From Bacteroidia bacterium (GTDB taxonomy: Bacteria > Bacteroidota > Bacteroidia > UKL13-3), in the NCBI GenBank assembly GCA_021740845.1, contig JAIOYZ010000001.1:62001-126000 (forward strand): DNA of 64,000 nt. The letters are read 5' to 3'. The notes beneath the pieces were generated by a model. The model was not told the DNA's origin and did not search any database. It was given only the letters and a program-made list of their open reading frames with translations. This document shows, piece after piece, positions 43,215-52,095 of the stretch. Numbering within the stretch: position 1 is the stretch's first letter; each line of letters starts with the position of its first letter. The position numbers and the translations under genes are program-made.

Positions 43215-43628
43215 TTAACGTTTTTGACTTCCATAAATGGTTGTACTACCATCAGAATCTTGCTTAAATTTTGTTTTGCAATAGTCATAACGATTAGCTA
43301 TTTCTATTATACAAGAGTCGCTATCAATTAAAAATTTTTTATCTTTAAACTTCAGAAAATTGGGTTTGTCAATCGGATTAATTGAATCCCCTGAATAGGA
43401 GTTTAAGGTTAAGGTGTCATGATTTATTTTATATGTTCCATAAGAGTTTGTTAAGCCAAAATGTCCTTCCGATTTGAAAGTATAAGTCTTCTCAGTTTTG
43501 AAATGGTATTCCCATTTAGTATCTGCCCAAGAACCATAATAATCGCCATCAATGGTGTCAATATCTAAGGTTGCTTTAAAGGGAATCACTAAGGAAGTGA
43601 AAAAAAGCACTATTGAAATTTGGTTCAT
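43215..43628 (-). CDS. Small exported protein, unknown function
   Basis: 137 residues from the ATG at 43628, which gives signal sequence MNQISIVLFFTSLVIPFKA; a TTG-started extension to 43691 is unlikely. Short strands (GDYYGSWADTKWEYHFKTEK, TYTFKSEGHFGLTNSYGTYK) suggest a lipocalin-like or META/HslJ-like small beta barrel as seen in many Bacteroidota. No lipobox. Function unknown. Gap 43629-43930 after it contains no gene; the sequence GGTTCGAATCC at 43753 is not a tRNA. Confidence 0.6.
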   Translation of the reverse strand: MNQISIVLFFTSLVIPFKATLDIDTIDGDYYGSWADTKWEYHFKTEKTYTFKSEGHFGLTNSYGTYKINHDTLTLNSYSGDSINPIDKPNFLKFKDKKFLIDSDSCIIEIANRYDYCKTKFKQDSDGSTTIYGSQKR

Positions 43629-43930
43629 AATAGAATTGCACATTTCGAGTTTCAATAAAAAAATAAATACAGTGCAAGCTAACAATTTCAATCAGTATTT
43701 GCTCATGAAAAATCAATGCATTTCTGGATACAAAAATGTTTTAAAACATTTTGGTTCGAATCCAATGTCGGATTGGAAATCCGAATAAGCAAGAGTAACC
43801 AGTTTATAAATGATTTGTTGCGGTCTTTAAGGATTTGCAATTCCGCAAGAAGCGAACTTAACTAAGAATTGAATATCCTAAATTTAGGAATTTTTTCAAC
43901 TTAAGCTATATACATTCTGGTGTTGGTGTT

Positions 43931-44260
43931 TTATTTTTTATACTTTATTGCTATTCCTGATGCTATTGGATACCAAGCCTGAAAGTCATACTTAATCTCA
44001 ATAATTGCGTCTGCTTTTATTTCAAGGCCTTTCTTTTTAAGTCCTTCAAGAAGTTTTTGTGGAGTGTGAAATAATCCGCCGTCAACTTGAATATAACAAA
44101 TTTCGGTATAATCACGCAATGGTAATTTAGTCGAGTATAGTTCTATTTCTTCTTTATCGGTTGTGGTTAAAGTTGCAATTCTTGTTGTTGTGCAACTACT
44201 TATAATTAGTAGAATTGTGAGCAGCCCCAAAGTAATTTTTCCCATTGCTTTATTTATCAT
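43931..44260 (-). CDS. Small lipoprotein
   Basis: 109 residues with lipobox LLTILLIISSC (Cys23). The rest (IELYSTKLPLRDYTEICYIQVDGGLFHTP, LLEGLKKKGLEIKADAIIEIKYDFQAW) has an alternating beta/alpha pattern like small YbjQ/DUF74- or heavy-metal-binding-type folds, but I cannot name the family. Same direction as the WG-repeat lipoprotein gene upstream, with 57 bases between them, so possibly cotranscribed. Confidence 0.65.
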   Translation of the reverse strand: MINKAMGKITLGLLTILLIISSCTTTRIATLTTTDKEEIELYSTKLPLRDYTEICYIQVDGGLFHTPQKLLEGLKKKGLEIKADAIIEIKYDFQAWYPIASGIAIKYKK

Positions 44261-44317
44261 AAAAATGAATTTTCAACAATAACGCTATTCCTTGATTTAT
44301 GGTATCCTTTACTTCCA

Positions 44318-45922
44318 CTAATTGGTCCATATCATAACTCCAATTTTGTCCTTGTCTTTTGGTTGTAGAAATTGCCCATAATTTATATGACCAGAGTACT
44401 CGTTAGAGACAATTATTTGCTTGTCGATTAAGAGAATGAAACGTAACTGTGTTTTATAATTTCCTTTGAAAATTGGAGTAGGGAAAATTTGAAATTCGTT
44501 GGAACCAAGTGGTAAAGTGAAATAACTATTTCCGCAAAAGCTATATATAAAATTTTCGATATCTTGCCATTCACCATTCCTATTTTTTGCCTGTTGAATA
44601 ATTTCAATTATACCATCTTGCACCGGAACTTGAATGGTGTTTTTTGTTCCATTGATAAAATAAAGTTTGAATGCGAAATATTTATCTGCAAAAACTGTCA
44701 AATCAGTGGTGTCAATTTTGAGAGTGATTGAATTTACATCAGGGGAATTTCGTTTTCTTGGATAATTGTCTGGGCCAGCATATTTATGAGCTGTTAGGGG
44801 TTGGTTGATTTCTAAAGTATCAAGGTCCCACTTAGATAAATCAATTTTTGTGTATTCAAAGCCAAATTGCTCTTTCCAAACAAAATCACCTTTATAGTTT
44901 ATGTAACCCCATTGATGGTTTTGTTTTACTCTGCAAAGTCCATTGGAGAAACCTCCATATTCTATTCTTTCAAATTGTGGTTTGATTGCTATTTTCCCTT
45001 CTTTGTTCATAAAGCCCCAGCCTTCATTAACTTCATAAGCGGCAAGTCCTTCCTTAAATTCCTCTATTACGGGTAGATTTAAAAGGGGAGTTACTAACTT
45101 CCCTGTGGTGTCAATAAAGCCTTTCTCATAATTAGGAAATGGAAAAGTTATTTGGGCAAGGCCGTCAGAAAAACTAGAAAAATCCATATCGGCATTTTGA
45201 GGTGATACTTTGGTTTTCCCAGTTTTGTCAATGTAAAATGTCTGGTTGTTTACATGGATTTTTGCTAGACCTTCCGAAAATTTACCATGGCCCATCGATG
45301 GAAATTCCGCTATAATATTTCCAGAGGTGTCATAGTATCTTGTAGTGTCGCCCCGCCAAAAACTTGAAAGACCTTCTTGAACCATTTCACCTTTTCCTCC
45401 CCAAACCTGAACAATTCCGTCATGAAATGAAGAGCCACCGCCATATGGATAATGGGTATTGAAAACTATTTTGCCTTTTGAGTCTATAACACAGACTTCG
45501 CCATTTATTTTTACAGTTGCCCTACCATAAGCAAATCGACTTATATTATTATGAGGAGTAAAAAATGCTATTGTGCCGTCTGTTTTAATAAATGCATATT
45601 GAAAAGATTTGTTTTTTTTAATGGTAACCATGCATAGCCCATCAGAGAATTCATTTACTTCAAAGTACTTTGGTTCAATAACAATTTTTCCTGTGGTATC
45701 AATAAAACCCCAAACGGTGTCCAAAAGAATTGGAGCAAGGCCTTCAGAAAATTGGCCTGCCTTTTCGAATTGACATTTTATTGCTATTTCACCATTTGAA
45801 TTTATGTATCCCCACTTGCCAAATTCTTTAATAGGGAAAAGTCCATTTGGTTTATTGCGAATAGTTGTTTCACTACAAGCAAAAATCAAAAGAAAAATGG
45901 TATAGCTAAGTAGTTTTTTCAT
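44318..45922 (-). CDS. WG-repeat lipoprotein
   Basis: 534 residues from the ATG at 45922, giving MKKLLSYTIFLLIFAC (Cys16). At least eight WG-type repeats follow (KWGYINSNGEIAIKCQFEKA, VWGFIDTTGKIVIEPKYFE, GFIDTTGKLVTPLLNLPVIE, GWGFMNKEGKIAIKPQFERI, QWGYINYKGDFVWKEQF), the typical FSEGLA/FSDGL turns between them, and a non-repeat C-terminal domain of about 140 residues. WG repeats occur in surface-exposed proteins of this phylum; ligand unknown. Confidence 0.9.
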   Translation of the reverse strand: MKKLLSYTIFLLIFACSETTIRNKPNGLFPIKEFGKWGYINSNGEIAIKCQFEKAGQFSEGLAPILLDTVWGFIDTTGKIVIEPKYFEVNEFSDGLCMVTIKKNKSFQYAFIKTDGTIAFFTPHNNISRFAYGRATVKINGEVCVIDSKGKIVFNTHYPYGGGSSFHDGIVQVWGGKGEMVQEGLSSFWRGDTTRYYDTSGNIIAEFPSMGHGKFSEGLAKIHVNNQTFYIDKTGKTKVSPQNADMDFSSFSDGLAQITFPFPNYEKGFIDTTGKLVTPLLNLPVIEEFKEGLAAYEVNEGWGFMNKEGKIAIKPQFERIEYGGFSNGLCRVKQNHQWGYINYKGDFVWKEQFGFEYTKIDLSKWDLDTLEINQPLTAHKYAGPDNYPRKRNSPDVNSITLKIDTTDLTVFADKYFAFKLYFINGTKNTIQVPVQDGIIEIIQQAKNRNGEWQDIENFIYSFCGNSYFTLPLGSNEFQIFPTPIFKGNYKTQLRFILLIDKQIIVSNEYSGHINYGQFLQPKDKDKIGVMIWTN

Positions 45923-46249
45923 TTTTTTTGTAGGCTTGTTTTTAAATAAATCATTTGTTTTATAGTTTTTATTCAATTGTTAAAGCCATTTAATTTTTGC
46001 TCAAACTGTTTCTGGATATTGCCGCCTCCAAAATTTCTCCAATTTACAAATACCAATTTTATAAACATATCAATCACCCAAGCAACAGAACTCTACTTAA
46101 AAAACATTAATTATTAATTCCAAAAAGCTTTCAAATGGAATTCCAAAGTCAAAGGGGTTGATAAACGAATATACTGATTTACGGTGCATTTTGCATACTC
46201 ATTTTGCTTGAGAAATGCTTGGACTTGAGTTAAATAAAATAGCTCTTTT

Positions 46250-46286
46250 GGTTCAAACCGAAATGCCTTTAGTTTTGGTTTGAACC
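46250..46286. repeat. Paired-palindrome hairpin
   Basis: GGTTCAAACC (46250-46259) and GGTTTGAACC (46277-46286) with TTTT/AAAG flanks; 17-base loop GAAATGCCTTTAGTTTT. The left arm is part of the 16-mer TTTGGTTCAAACCGAA. It lies in the 505-base gap 45923-46427, otherwise without a gene (a 76-codon minus frame there spans the repeat and is not protein-like). Confidence 0.9.
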
Positions 46287-46427
46287 AAAGAAAATATATA
46301 GAACAGGAGCTGAAATTAGCTGGAAAGAGGAGTGCGGTAGGCAATTAGAGAAGGTTCTCAAGCAAGGGTAAAAAAGGGGACGAGAACTTAAAATGAAATT
46401 TTCTCGGGTTGCTTTAAGGCCGATAGC

Positions 46428-47912
46428 TTATTTTGTTTCGATGTCAATTATTTTTTGGCCCTTATCTCCTAAATAATGTTGCAGTATTTTTTCATAAACT
46501 TTATACCCATCATCCACATTGGTAAATATTATTAGTCCTTGTTTTGTTTTTGGTAAAATAAAAACTATGGTTTGACAACCTTTGTCTGCTCCTCCATGAG
46601 ATAAAACATATTCTCCATTTCCTATATCGTAAATTTCAAATCCAAGCCCAAAGAATTTTCCAGGTTTGGTTTCAACTTGATTTTTAATCATATCATTAAA
46701 AACAGTTTCATTTATTCCATCACTTTTCATTACACTAGTTAAAAATTTACCATAATCTTCAACTGTGGTCAATAGGTTGTCTGCACCGTTGGAAATTGTG
46801 TTTTTTTCTGTTTGGTAGGCAATTCCCTTATCGTTATAACCTATAGCAAATCTTAAACTGTCGGTTTTGCTATCCCAAAAATATTTGGTATCAGTCATTT
46901 GTAATGGCTCAAAAATTAATTCACTTGCTAATTCATTGAGTGATTTATGAAATTTTGTTTCAAGTGCTTTTCTCAAATATTCAAAACCTTCTCCCGAATA
47001 TTGATACTTTGTTCCTGGCTGAAACTCAAAATGTAATTTTCCGTCATTATTGTTTCCTCGCCAATTAGTAAAACCTGTTTGGTGGCTTAAAATATGTCTT
47101 GTGGTAAGTAACTTAGAATTTTTATCTTTTGAAACATCTGGGTCAGTCCAATATTTATAAATGGGTTCATCTAAATTCCATTTACCCAAACTCACTAACT
47201 TTAAAGCCACTATTGTTGTTATTGGTTTGGTCAAAGAAGCCACATTGAAAATGGTGTTGTAAGGTGCTGAAATGCCTTTTGCAATTTCGCCAAAAACTTT
47301 CACTTGTTGCAACTTTCCATCTTTAATAACTCCAATTCCTAAGGTTGGGACTTTGTTTTCTTTCAACCACTTTTCTATTTCAGCATCCTTGTCGAATATT
47401 GAGGATTGGTAATTGGAAAAATTGTTGTCTTGGTGATTATAACTCAAACTTTTAGTTAATTTCCATATTCCATTTTCTAAAAGCCAAACGTGAGTGAAAT
47501 TGGCTGAGCTTGCATAGGTTTCTTTTTTGCCCCCAACTGTTTCATAAAATTTATGGTTTCCAGTTTGTATTGCTCCGTATAATACTTTGTTTTTATAAAG
47601 TGGGTAAATTTGTAAACTTTCTAATATCAATTCACGCCTTGATTGGTAAGTAGTTGGCGATTTACACAACCCATTTCTTAATTTTTCTAAAAATTCATTT
47701 TTGTTTGAAATACTATCTTTATCATGAAAGAATTCAAATTTTTCACTTAATAAAATTTCAATCTGTTTAAGGTCGCAAGTATTAAAGCCAACCTCAAAAA
47801 GCAAACTATCTTTTGAAAGAATGGTTTTATACAATTCTGTGTTTTTTTCAACCTGTGCAAATGCTGAAAAATTTGTCAAGCAAAGGAAAACTAGAATTAT
47901 TTTTTTTCTCAT
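46428..47912 (-). CDS. Serine hydrolase (beta-lactamase class C-like) with N-terminal NTF2-like domain
   Basis: 494 residues: signal peptide (IILVFLCLTNFSAFAQ), residues about 24-158 a DUF4440/NTF2-like domain (FNTCDLKQIEILLSEKFEFF ... FTHVWLLENGIWKLTKSLSY), then residues about 175-485 a penicillin-binding-protein/class C fold with the nucleophile motif NVASLTKPI (SxxK, Ser226, Lys229), PGTKYQYSGEGFEYL at the YxN position (YSG) and SHGGADKG as the third box. Members are D-aminopeptidases, esterases or PBP4-like enzymes; the substrate is unknown. The fused NTF2-like domain is uncommon. Confidence 0.88.
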   Translation of the reverse strand: MRKKIILVFLCLTNFSAFAQVEKNTELYKTILSKDSLLFEVGFNTCDLKQIEILLSEKFEFFHDKDSISNKNEFLEKLRNGLCKSPTTYQSRRELILESLQIYPLYKNKVLYGAIQTGNHKFYETVGGKKETYASSANFTHVWLLENGIWKLTKSLSYNHQDNNFSNYQSSIFDKDAEIEKWLKENKVPTLGIGVIKDGKLQQVKVFGEIAKGISAPYNTIFNVASLTKPITTIVALKLVSLGKWNLDEPIYKYWTDPDVSKDKNSKLLTTRHILSHQTGFTNWRGNNNDGKLHFEFQPGTKYQYSGEGFEYLRKALETKFHKSLNELASELIFEPLQMTDTKYFWDSKTDSLRFAIGYNDKGIAYQTEKNTISNGADNLLTTVEDYGKFLTSVMKSDGINETVFNDMIKNQVETKPGKFFGLGFEIYDIGNGEYVLSHGGADKGCQTIVFILPKTKQGLIIFTNVDDGYKVYEKILQHYLGDKGQKIIDIETK

Positions 47913-48204
47913 ATTTTTTGTCTGTCAATGCTTGAAAGATGCCTGGTAAAATTAGTGCTAACACCAAACAAAGAAAAAACTAATTCAAGAGATAAAATGT
48001 AAAACTCGCAATAAAACCGACTAAATCCAAGTTCGTTATTTTTGTATTTTGAAAATCATATAATGTCCAAGAACTTTTAACAACTAAAACCCAAAACTAT
48101 TTTGCCTCTAGCAGCTGGCAGCAACTGGCAGGGATTTGCTTTAAAGAATGGACTTTCTTCCTCGCTTCTCGCTTATTTCTGGATTCTGGACTCCTGGTTT
48201 CTTA

Positions 48205-48293
48205 AAACCCAAAACCCAAAACTCAAAACTCAAAACTCAAAACCCAAAGACCAAAACCCAAAACCCAAAACCCAAAACCCAAAACCCAAAACC
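48205..48293. repeat. CCCAAAA heptamer array
   Basis: Seven-base repeats: early units vary (CCCAAAA, CTCAAAA), and from 48257 to the end there are six perfect CCC tracts spaced by 7. The minus strand reads (GGGTTTT)n, four or more G3 runs with T4 loops, a potential G-quadruplex. It abuts the stop codon of the rfaE1-like gene. Upstream 48105-48195 holds phrases CTGGCAGGGATTT and TTCTGGATTCTGGA that recur at 57279-57345. Confidence 0.88.
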
Positions 48294-49265
48294 CTACAAC
48301 TTCATCGCCTCTTCAGTCAATCTGTTTTTATTAATAGGAATAACTCCAACCTCTTCGCATACCAAACCACCTGCTAGATTAGATAAAGCTGCTATGTCTT
48401 TGTTGGGAATACCCAGTGCAAGACATAAGGAGGCCACCGAAATAACCGTATCTCCAGCGCCACTTACATCGGCAATTTTTCTGAGGTGTGCAGGAACATA
48501 TTCAAAGGTTATACCATCCGTAATCATCACCCCTCTTTCGCTCATGGTTACCATCACGTTCTTAAGTTCCATTACTTTCATCAAATCTTGTATGGTAGCT
48601 TCAAACTCTGCTGGGTTAGATGGATCTGCATCACGCTTAAATCCTTCTTTTAATTCTTTTAAATTGGGTTTAAATAAATCAACGCCTTTGTAGTCTATAA
48701 AATTCCTTTTCTTAGGGTCAACCACAACTTTAATATTTGCCTTATGCGCCTGCTGAACAATTTGATCAATAAGCATTGGTGTTACTACTCCTTTGTCGTA
48801 ATCCTCAAACAAAACTACATCAGCAGCGGGTAATAAATCGTTTATAATGCGCTGACTCAAAACATAAGTATCGTACTCTGAGATAGGATGAGTTTGCTCA
48901 TTGTCTATGCGTATCATTTGATGACCTTGAGCCATCACTCTTGTTTTAGTAGTAGTTTGGCGTTCCTTAGAACGAATAATACCTCCGCTATGAATATGTG
49001 CATTTTCTAATAAGGCAAGCAAATCATTGCCTTCCACATCGTCGCCAATAACAGAACAAAGAATAGGTTTTGCGCCCAAAGCTACTAGGTTCAAAGCTAC
49101 ATTTGCTGCTCCTCCCAATCGGTAATCTTTGTTTTGAACCGCCAAAACTGGCACCGGCGCTTCTGGTGATATTCTATCTACATGCCCAATTAAATAAGCG
49201 TCTATCATCACATCGCCAATAACCAAAACTCGTAGTCCTTCAAATTTATTTATAGTATCTTTCAT
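48294..49265 (-). CDS. rfaE1: D-glycero-beta-D-manno-heptose-7-phosphate kinase-like (PfkB family)
   Basis: 323 residues, PfkB/ribokinase fold. Start region VLVIGDVMIDAYLIGHVDRISPEAPVPVL is the RfaE kinase-domain signature; RLGGAANVALNLVALGAKP is the substrate-side motif; DVSGAGDTVISV near residue 265 is the PfkB anion-hole motif with the catalytic Asp. It phosphorylates heptose-7-phosphate in ADP-heptose synthesis for lipopolysaccharide. The nucleotidyltransferase half of bifunctional HldE is absent, so it is the HldA/RfaE1-type single-domain form. Other PfkB sugar kinases cannot be fully excluded. Follows the aminotransferase gene by 14 bases. Confidence 0.88.
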   Translation of the reverse strand: MKDTINKFEGLRVLVIGDVMIDAYLIGHVDRISPEAPVPVLAVQNKDYRLGGAANVALNLVALGAKPILCSVIGDDVEGNDLLALLENAHIHSGGIIRSKERQTTTKTRVMAQGHQMIRIDNEQTHPISEYDTYVLSQRIINDLLPAADVVLFEDYDKGVVTPMLIDQIVQQAHKANIKVVVDPKKRNFIDYKGVDLFKPNLKELKEGFKRDADPSNPAEFEATIQDLMKVMELKNVMVTMSERGVMITDGITFEYVPAHLRKIADVSGAGDTVISVASLCLALGIPNKDIAALSNLAGGLVCEEVGVIPINKNRLTEEAMKL

Positions 49266-49279
49266 TCTATCAATTTTTA

Positions 49280-50473
49280 TTAGGCCAATTTAGCTAAAGC
49301 ATTTTTAATTCTTTCTATTGCCATTGTTAATTTTTCGTCGCTGGTGGCATAACTAATGCGCAAACAATTGGGATTGCCAAAAGCCTCGCCAGTAACCATG
49401 CTTACATGACCTTCATTTAATAAATACATGCACAAGTCGGTGGCGGTTTCTATTTTTTCTGAACCAAAATGCATTCCCAAGAAATGAGATATGTCTGGGA
49501 AAAAGTAAAAGGCTCCATCTGGATGATTGCATTTAATACCCGGTATTTGAGACAAGCCCGCCAACATAAGTTCTTTTCTTCTCCTAAAAGCCTCCACCAT
49601 TTTAAAGCTAGGTTCTCTGCTTCCCGTTAAGGCTGCAACTGCCGCTTTTTGGGTAATACCACTGGTCGCACTAGTAAACTGCGATTGTATTTTTTCGCAG
49701 GCTTGGGCAATTTCTTTTGGCGCTCCCATATATCCCAATCTCCAACCCGTCATGGCAAATCCTTTCGATAAGCCATTAATGGTTATGACTCTGTTTTCCA
49801 TTCCAGCAAATGTTCCAATGCTGATATGTTTAGAAGAGAAATTTATGTATTCGTAAATCTCATCTGAGATAATAATAATTTCGGGATGCTTTCTAAATAC
49901 TTCAACCAAAGATTCCAATTCGTCTTTGCTATATACAGAGCCAGTTGGGTTGCAAGGAGAAGAAAATAAAAACGCCTTCGATTTTGGCGTAATGGCTGCT
50001 TGTAATTGTTGGGCTGTTATTTTATAGTTTTGATCCAAAGGGGCGTCAATAAACGCAGGAACACCTTCGGCCAATTTCACCATTTCGGAATAGCTAACCC
50101 AATAAGGAGTAGGAATAATAACTTCATCTCCAGGATTAACTATCGCCATAATTGCGTTCATGATGGAATGTTTAGCACCTGTAGAAACCACAATTTGATC
50201 GGGAGCATAGTGCAAATTATTTTCCTCTAAAAACTTCTTAGATATAGCTTCTCTTAATTCTGGAATACCAGCAACTGGTGTATAATAAGAGAAGTTATTA
50301 GTAATTGCTGCAATAGCTGCCGCTTTTATGTGTTCGGGTGTTTCAAAGTCGGGTTCACCCAAACTTAAGCTTACCACATCAATTCCTGTAGCCGCCAATT
50401 CTCTGGCTTTCTTGCTCATAGCAATGGTTTGCGGCTCATTAATCTGAAAAACCCTATTAGCTAATGTTTCCAT
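49280..50473 (-). CDS. Pyridoxal phosphate-dependent aminotransferase (AspC-like)
   Basis: 397 residues, class I fold type. SLSLGEPDFETPEHIKAAA near the N-terminus, YTPVAGIPELREAISKKF, STGAKHSIMNAIMAIVNPGD, SSPCNPTGSVYSKDEL, IIISDEIYEYINF and the PLP-lysine motif NGLSKGFAMTGWRLGYMGAP (Lys at about 238) are all as in the aspartate aminotransferase I-gamma group. It transfers amino groups between Asp or another amino acid and 2-oxoglutarate. First gene of a two-gene unit with the rfaE1-like kinase. Confidence 0.93.
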   Translation of the reverse strand: METLANRVFQINEPQTIAMSKKARELAATGIDVVSLSLGEPDFETPEHIKAAAIAAITNNFSYYTPVAGIPELREAISKKFLEENNLHYAPDQIVVSTGAKHSIMNAIMAIVNPGDEVIIPTPYWVSYSEMVKLAEGVPAFIDAPLDQNYKITAQQLQAAITPKSKAFLFSSPCNPTGSVYSKDELESLVEVFRKHPEIIIISDEIYEYINFSSKHISIGTFAGMENRVITINGLSKGFAMTGWRLGYMGAPKEIAQACEKIQSQFTSATSGITQKAAVAALTGSREPSFKMVEAFRRRKELMLAGLSQIPGIKCNHPDGAFYFFPDISHFLGMHFGSEKIETATDLCMYLLNEGHVSMVTGEAFGNPNCLRISYATSDEKLTMAIERIKNALAKLA

Positions 50474-50611
50474 CCTTTTTTACTTGGTGCCGCGAATATA
50501 GGATATCCTTTCAGTTCCCGCGAACAAGATTTTTGGGTTTATTTTAGTAAATAATCCAAATACCTATCTCCAATAACTGCATTTTGCGCAAATCTTCCTT
50601 CGTTTAATTTC

Positions 50612-50709
50612 GGTTTGAACCAAAAAAATCAGGTTTAAGTTTCAATTCAATGGATTTTAGGCGATAACCCAAAGACTTTGATTTTTATAGGTTCAAACCA
50701 ATTTTCATA
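50612..50709. repeat. Two palindromes in opposite orientation in a divergent promoter gap
   Basis: GGTTTGAACC at 50612-50621 (in TTCGGTTTGAACCAAA) and GGTTCAAACC at 50700-50709, 78 bases apart, between the starts of the aminotransferase and CsgG-like genes. The right copy ends two bases before TTTTC and 26 bases before a good -7 element at 50736. Confidence 0.88.
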
Positions 50710-50735
50710 GGCCTAGGTATGGGAATAGTTTTGCC

Positions 50736-50743
50736 TCACAATT
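50736..50743 (+). promoter_or_regulatory. -7 promoter element of the CsgG-like gene
   Basis: TAGTTTTG matches TAnnTTTG exactly, 13 bases before the ATG at 50757. A weak -33 (TTTTC, 50712-50716) is at about 19-20 bases. The GGTTCAAACC copy lies immediately upstream of the -33 position, where an activator might bind. Confidence 0.5.
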
Positions 50744-50756
50744 AATCAACAAAAAC

Positions 50757-51878
50757 ATGAAAATTTCAAATCATCTAACCCAGGTTTTTTTAGCTACTTT
50801 TTTACTATTAGCTATGTTTGGTTCAGCCCAAACCGTAAAAACCAAACCAACCTTAACTGTTCTTAACATAGATACCAAAGGTATTCCTTTTGACCCAAGC
50901 CAAATGGGAAACCTAGCCAGAATTGAACTCGAAAAATTAGACCTATACGATGTAACCGATAGATACGATGTGGCCTATTTAATAGATAAAAACAAACTGA
51001 ATATTACCAATTGCTATGGTAAAATGTGTTTGTTGGAAATGGGCAATATTATTAAATCTGATTATATGTTTACTGGTAGTGCAGAGTTATATGGCGAAAC
51101 AATCATTTTTACCTTTAGATTGATTAATTTAAAACAAGCTGGGGTTGAAAAAACTACAGTTATGGAGTTCTTAAATTTGCCATTAGAATTGCAAAACATG
51201 ACCGGCATTGTGATTCGCAAAATGTTTGATAAACCCAACGATGATGCCGAATTAGCTCGCTTAACAAAAAAGTTTAATTACGAAAATTCAACCAATAACC
51301 CCGATAAAGATTTATTAAATTTACAAGGTCCACGTTTTGGATATTCCTTTATTTTTGGTGAAAATGCCAAGATATTAAAAGAAGGAACCGAGCATGGTGG
51401 ATTTGATGCCTATCCAGCTATGTTTCAATTTGGCTATCAATTCGAGAAACAGTATTTAAATGAGGGAAATTACCAAGCTTTATTTGAGTTTATTCCTATG
51501 ATTTCTGGAATTGATCAGCAAATGTTTATCCCTAGCATTGCCTTATTAAATGGATTTAGAAATACAAAAAATGGTTGGGAAGTTGCAATTGGGCCATCTT
51601 TTAGCATTTCACAATACTCAGAAATGGGTTTTTATAATGGTAAATATTATACCAAAACAGATTTAAATAATATGGGACAAAGAGAAATTGAAACCAAAAG
51701 AAGATTGAATAGCAAAGGAGATATTGGTATTGGTTCAGCCTTAGTTTTTGGTTTAGGTAAAACAATTAAATCTGGTAAAATGAATATTCCTATAAACTTT
51801 TTCTTCACCATTCCTACCCACGATGGATTTAGATTAGGTGTATCTGTAGGTTATAATTCTAAAAATTCAGGTAAGTAA
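50757..51878 (+). CDS. Exported protein with CsgG/TolB-like N-terminus and barrel-like C-terminus
   Basis: 373 residues, signal peptide to about residue 25 (FLATFLLLAMFGSAQ). Residues about 30-150 (TVLNIDTKGIPFDPSQMGNLARIELEKLDLYDVTDRYDVAYLI ... FTGSAELYGETIIFTFRLIN) follow the alpha/beta pattern of CsgG or TolB-N-like periplasmic domains that count lipoprotein partners. Residues about 190-373 are strand-rich with Tyr/Phe ends (FGYSFIFGE, FFFTIPTHDGFRLGVSVGY), possibly an eight-stranded barrel. Function unknown. It has its own promoter at 50736 and a strong terminator at 51905. Confidence 0.72.
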   Translation: MKISNHLTQVFLATFLLLAMFGSAQTVKTKPTLTVLNIDTKGIPFDPSQMGNLARIELEKLDLYDVTDRYDVAYLIDKNKLNITNCYGKMCLLEMGNIIKSDYMFTGSAELYGETIIFTFRLINLKQAGVEKTTVMEFLNLPLELQNMTGIVIRKMFDKPNDDAELARLTKKFNYENSTNNPDKDLLNLQGPRFGYSFIFGENAKILKEGTEHGGFDAYPAMFQFGYQFEKQYLNEGNYQALFEFIPMISGIDQQMFIPSIALLNGFRNTKNGWEVAIGPSFSISQYSEMGFYNGKYYTKTDLNNMGQREIETKRRLNSKGDIGIGSALVFGLGKTIKSGKMNIPINFFFTIPTHDGFRLGVSVGYNSKNSGK

Positions 51879-51904
51879 AAATAAGCATTCAGAAGCTTTG
51901 TCAG

Positions 51905-51932
51905 AAAAAGGCCCATTTGGGCCTTTTTTTTT
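51905..51932 (+). terminator. Rho-independent terminator
   Basis: AAAAAGGCCC, loop ATTT, GGGCCTTTTTTTTT: an 8-bp GC-rich stem with a 9-T tail, 26 bases after the stop at 51878. Confidence 0.93.
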
Positions 51933-52066
51933 GTTTTAAATCGGCCATTCTTGCTTGGTGTACTTGAGTTTTGCGCCAATGTTACCGAAAAAACGCATTG
52001 GTTAATTAATTGCCGAAAATGAGTGCGGACTGTGGTAGCATTTCACCTAAAAAGTGTTTTGTCATC

Positions 52067-52076
52067 GGTTCAAACC
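52067..52076. repeat. GGTTCAAACC palindrome site before clpB
   Basis: TCGGTTCAAACCAAAACG, ending 19 bases before the clpB ATG, so it is inside or just before the 5' untranslated region. Confidence 0.88.
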
Positions 52077-52095
52077 AAAACGTAATTTATAAACC

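Noticed and set aside
43741-43790. GGTTCGAATCC looks like a tRNA T-loop
   Set aside because: No acceptor, D or anticodon stem can be built upstream or downstream on either strand.
29370-46286. Hairpins as integron attC sites and the region as an integron cassette array
   Set aside because: No RYYYAAC/GTTRRRY pair fits the arms and no tyrosine integrase gene is present.
46114-46344. 76-codon minus-strand frame in the gap after the serine hydrolase
   Set aside because: Runs across the paired palindrome repeat and lacks protein character.
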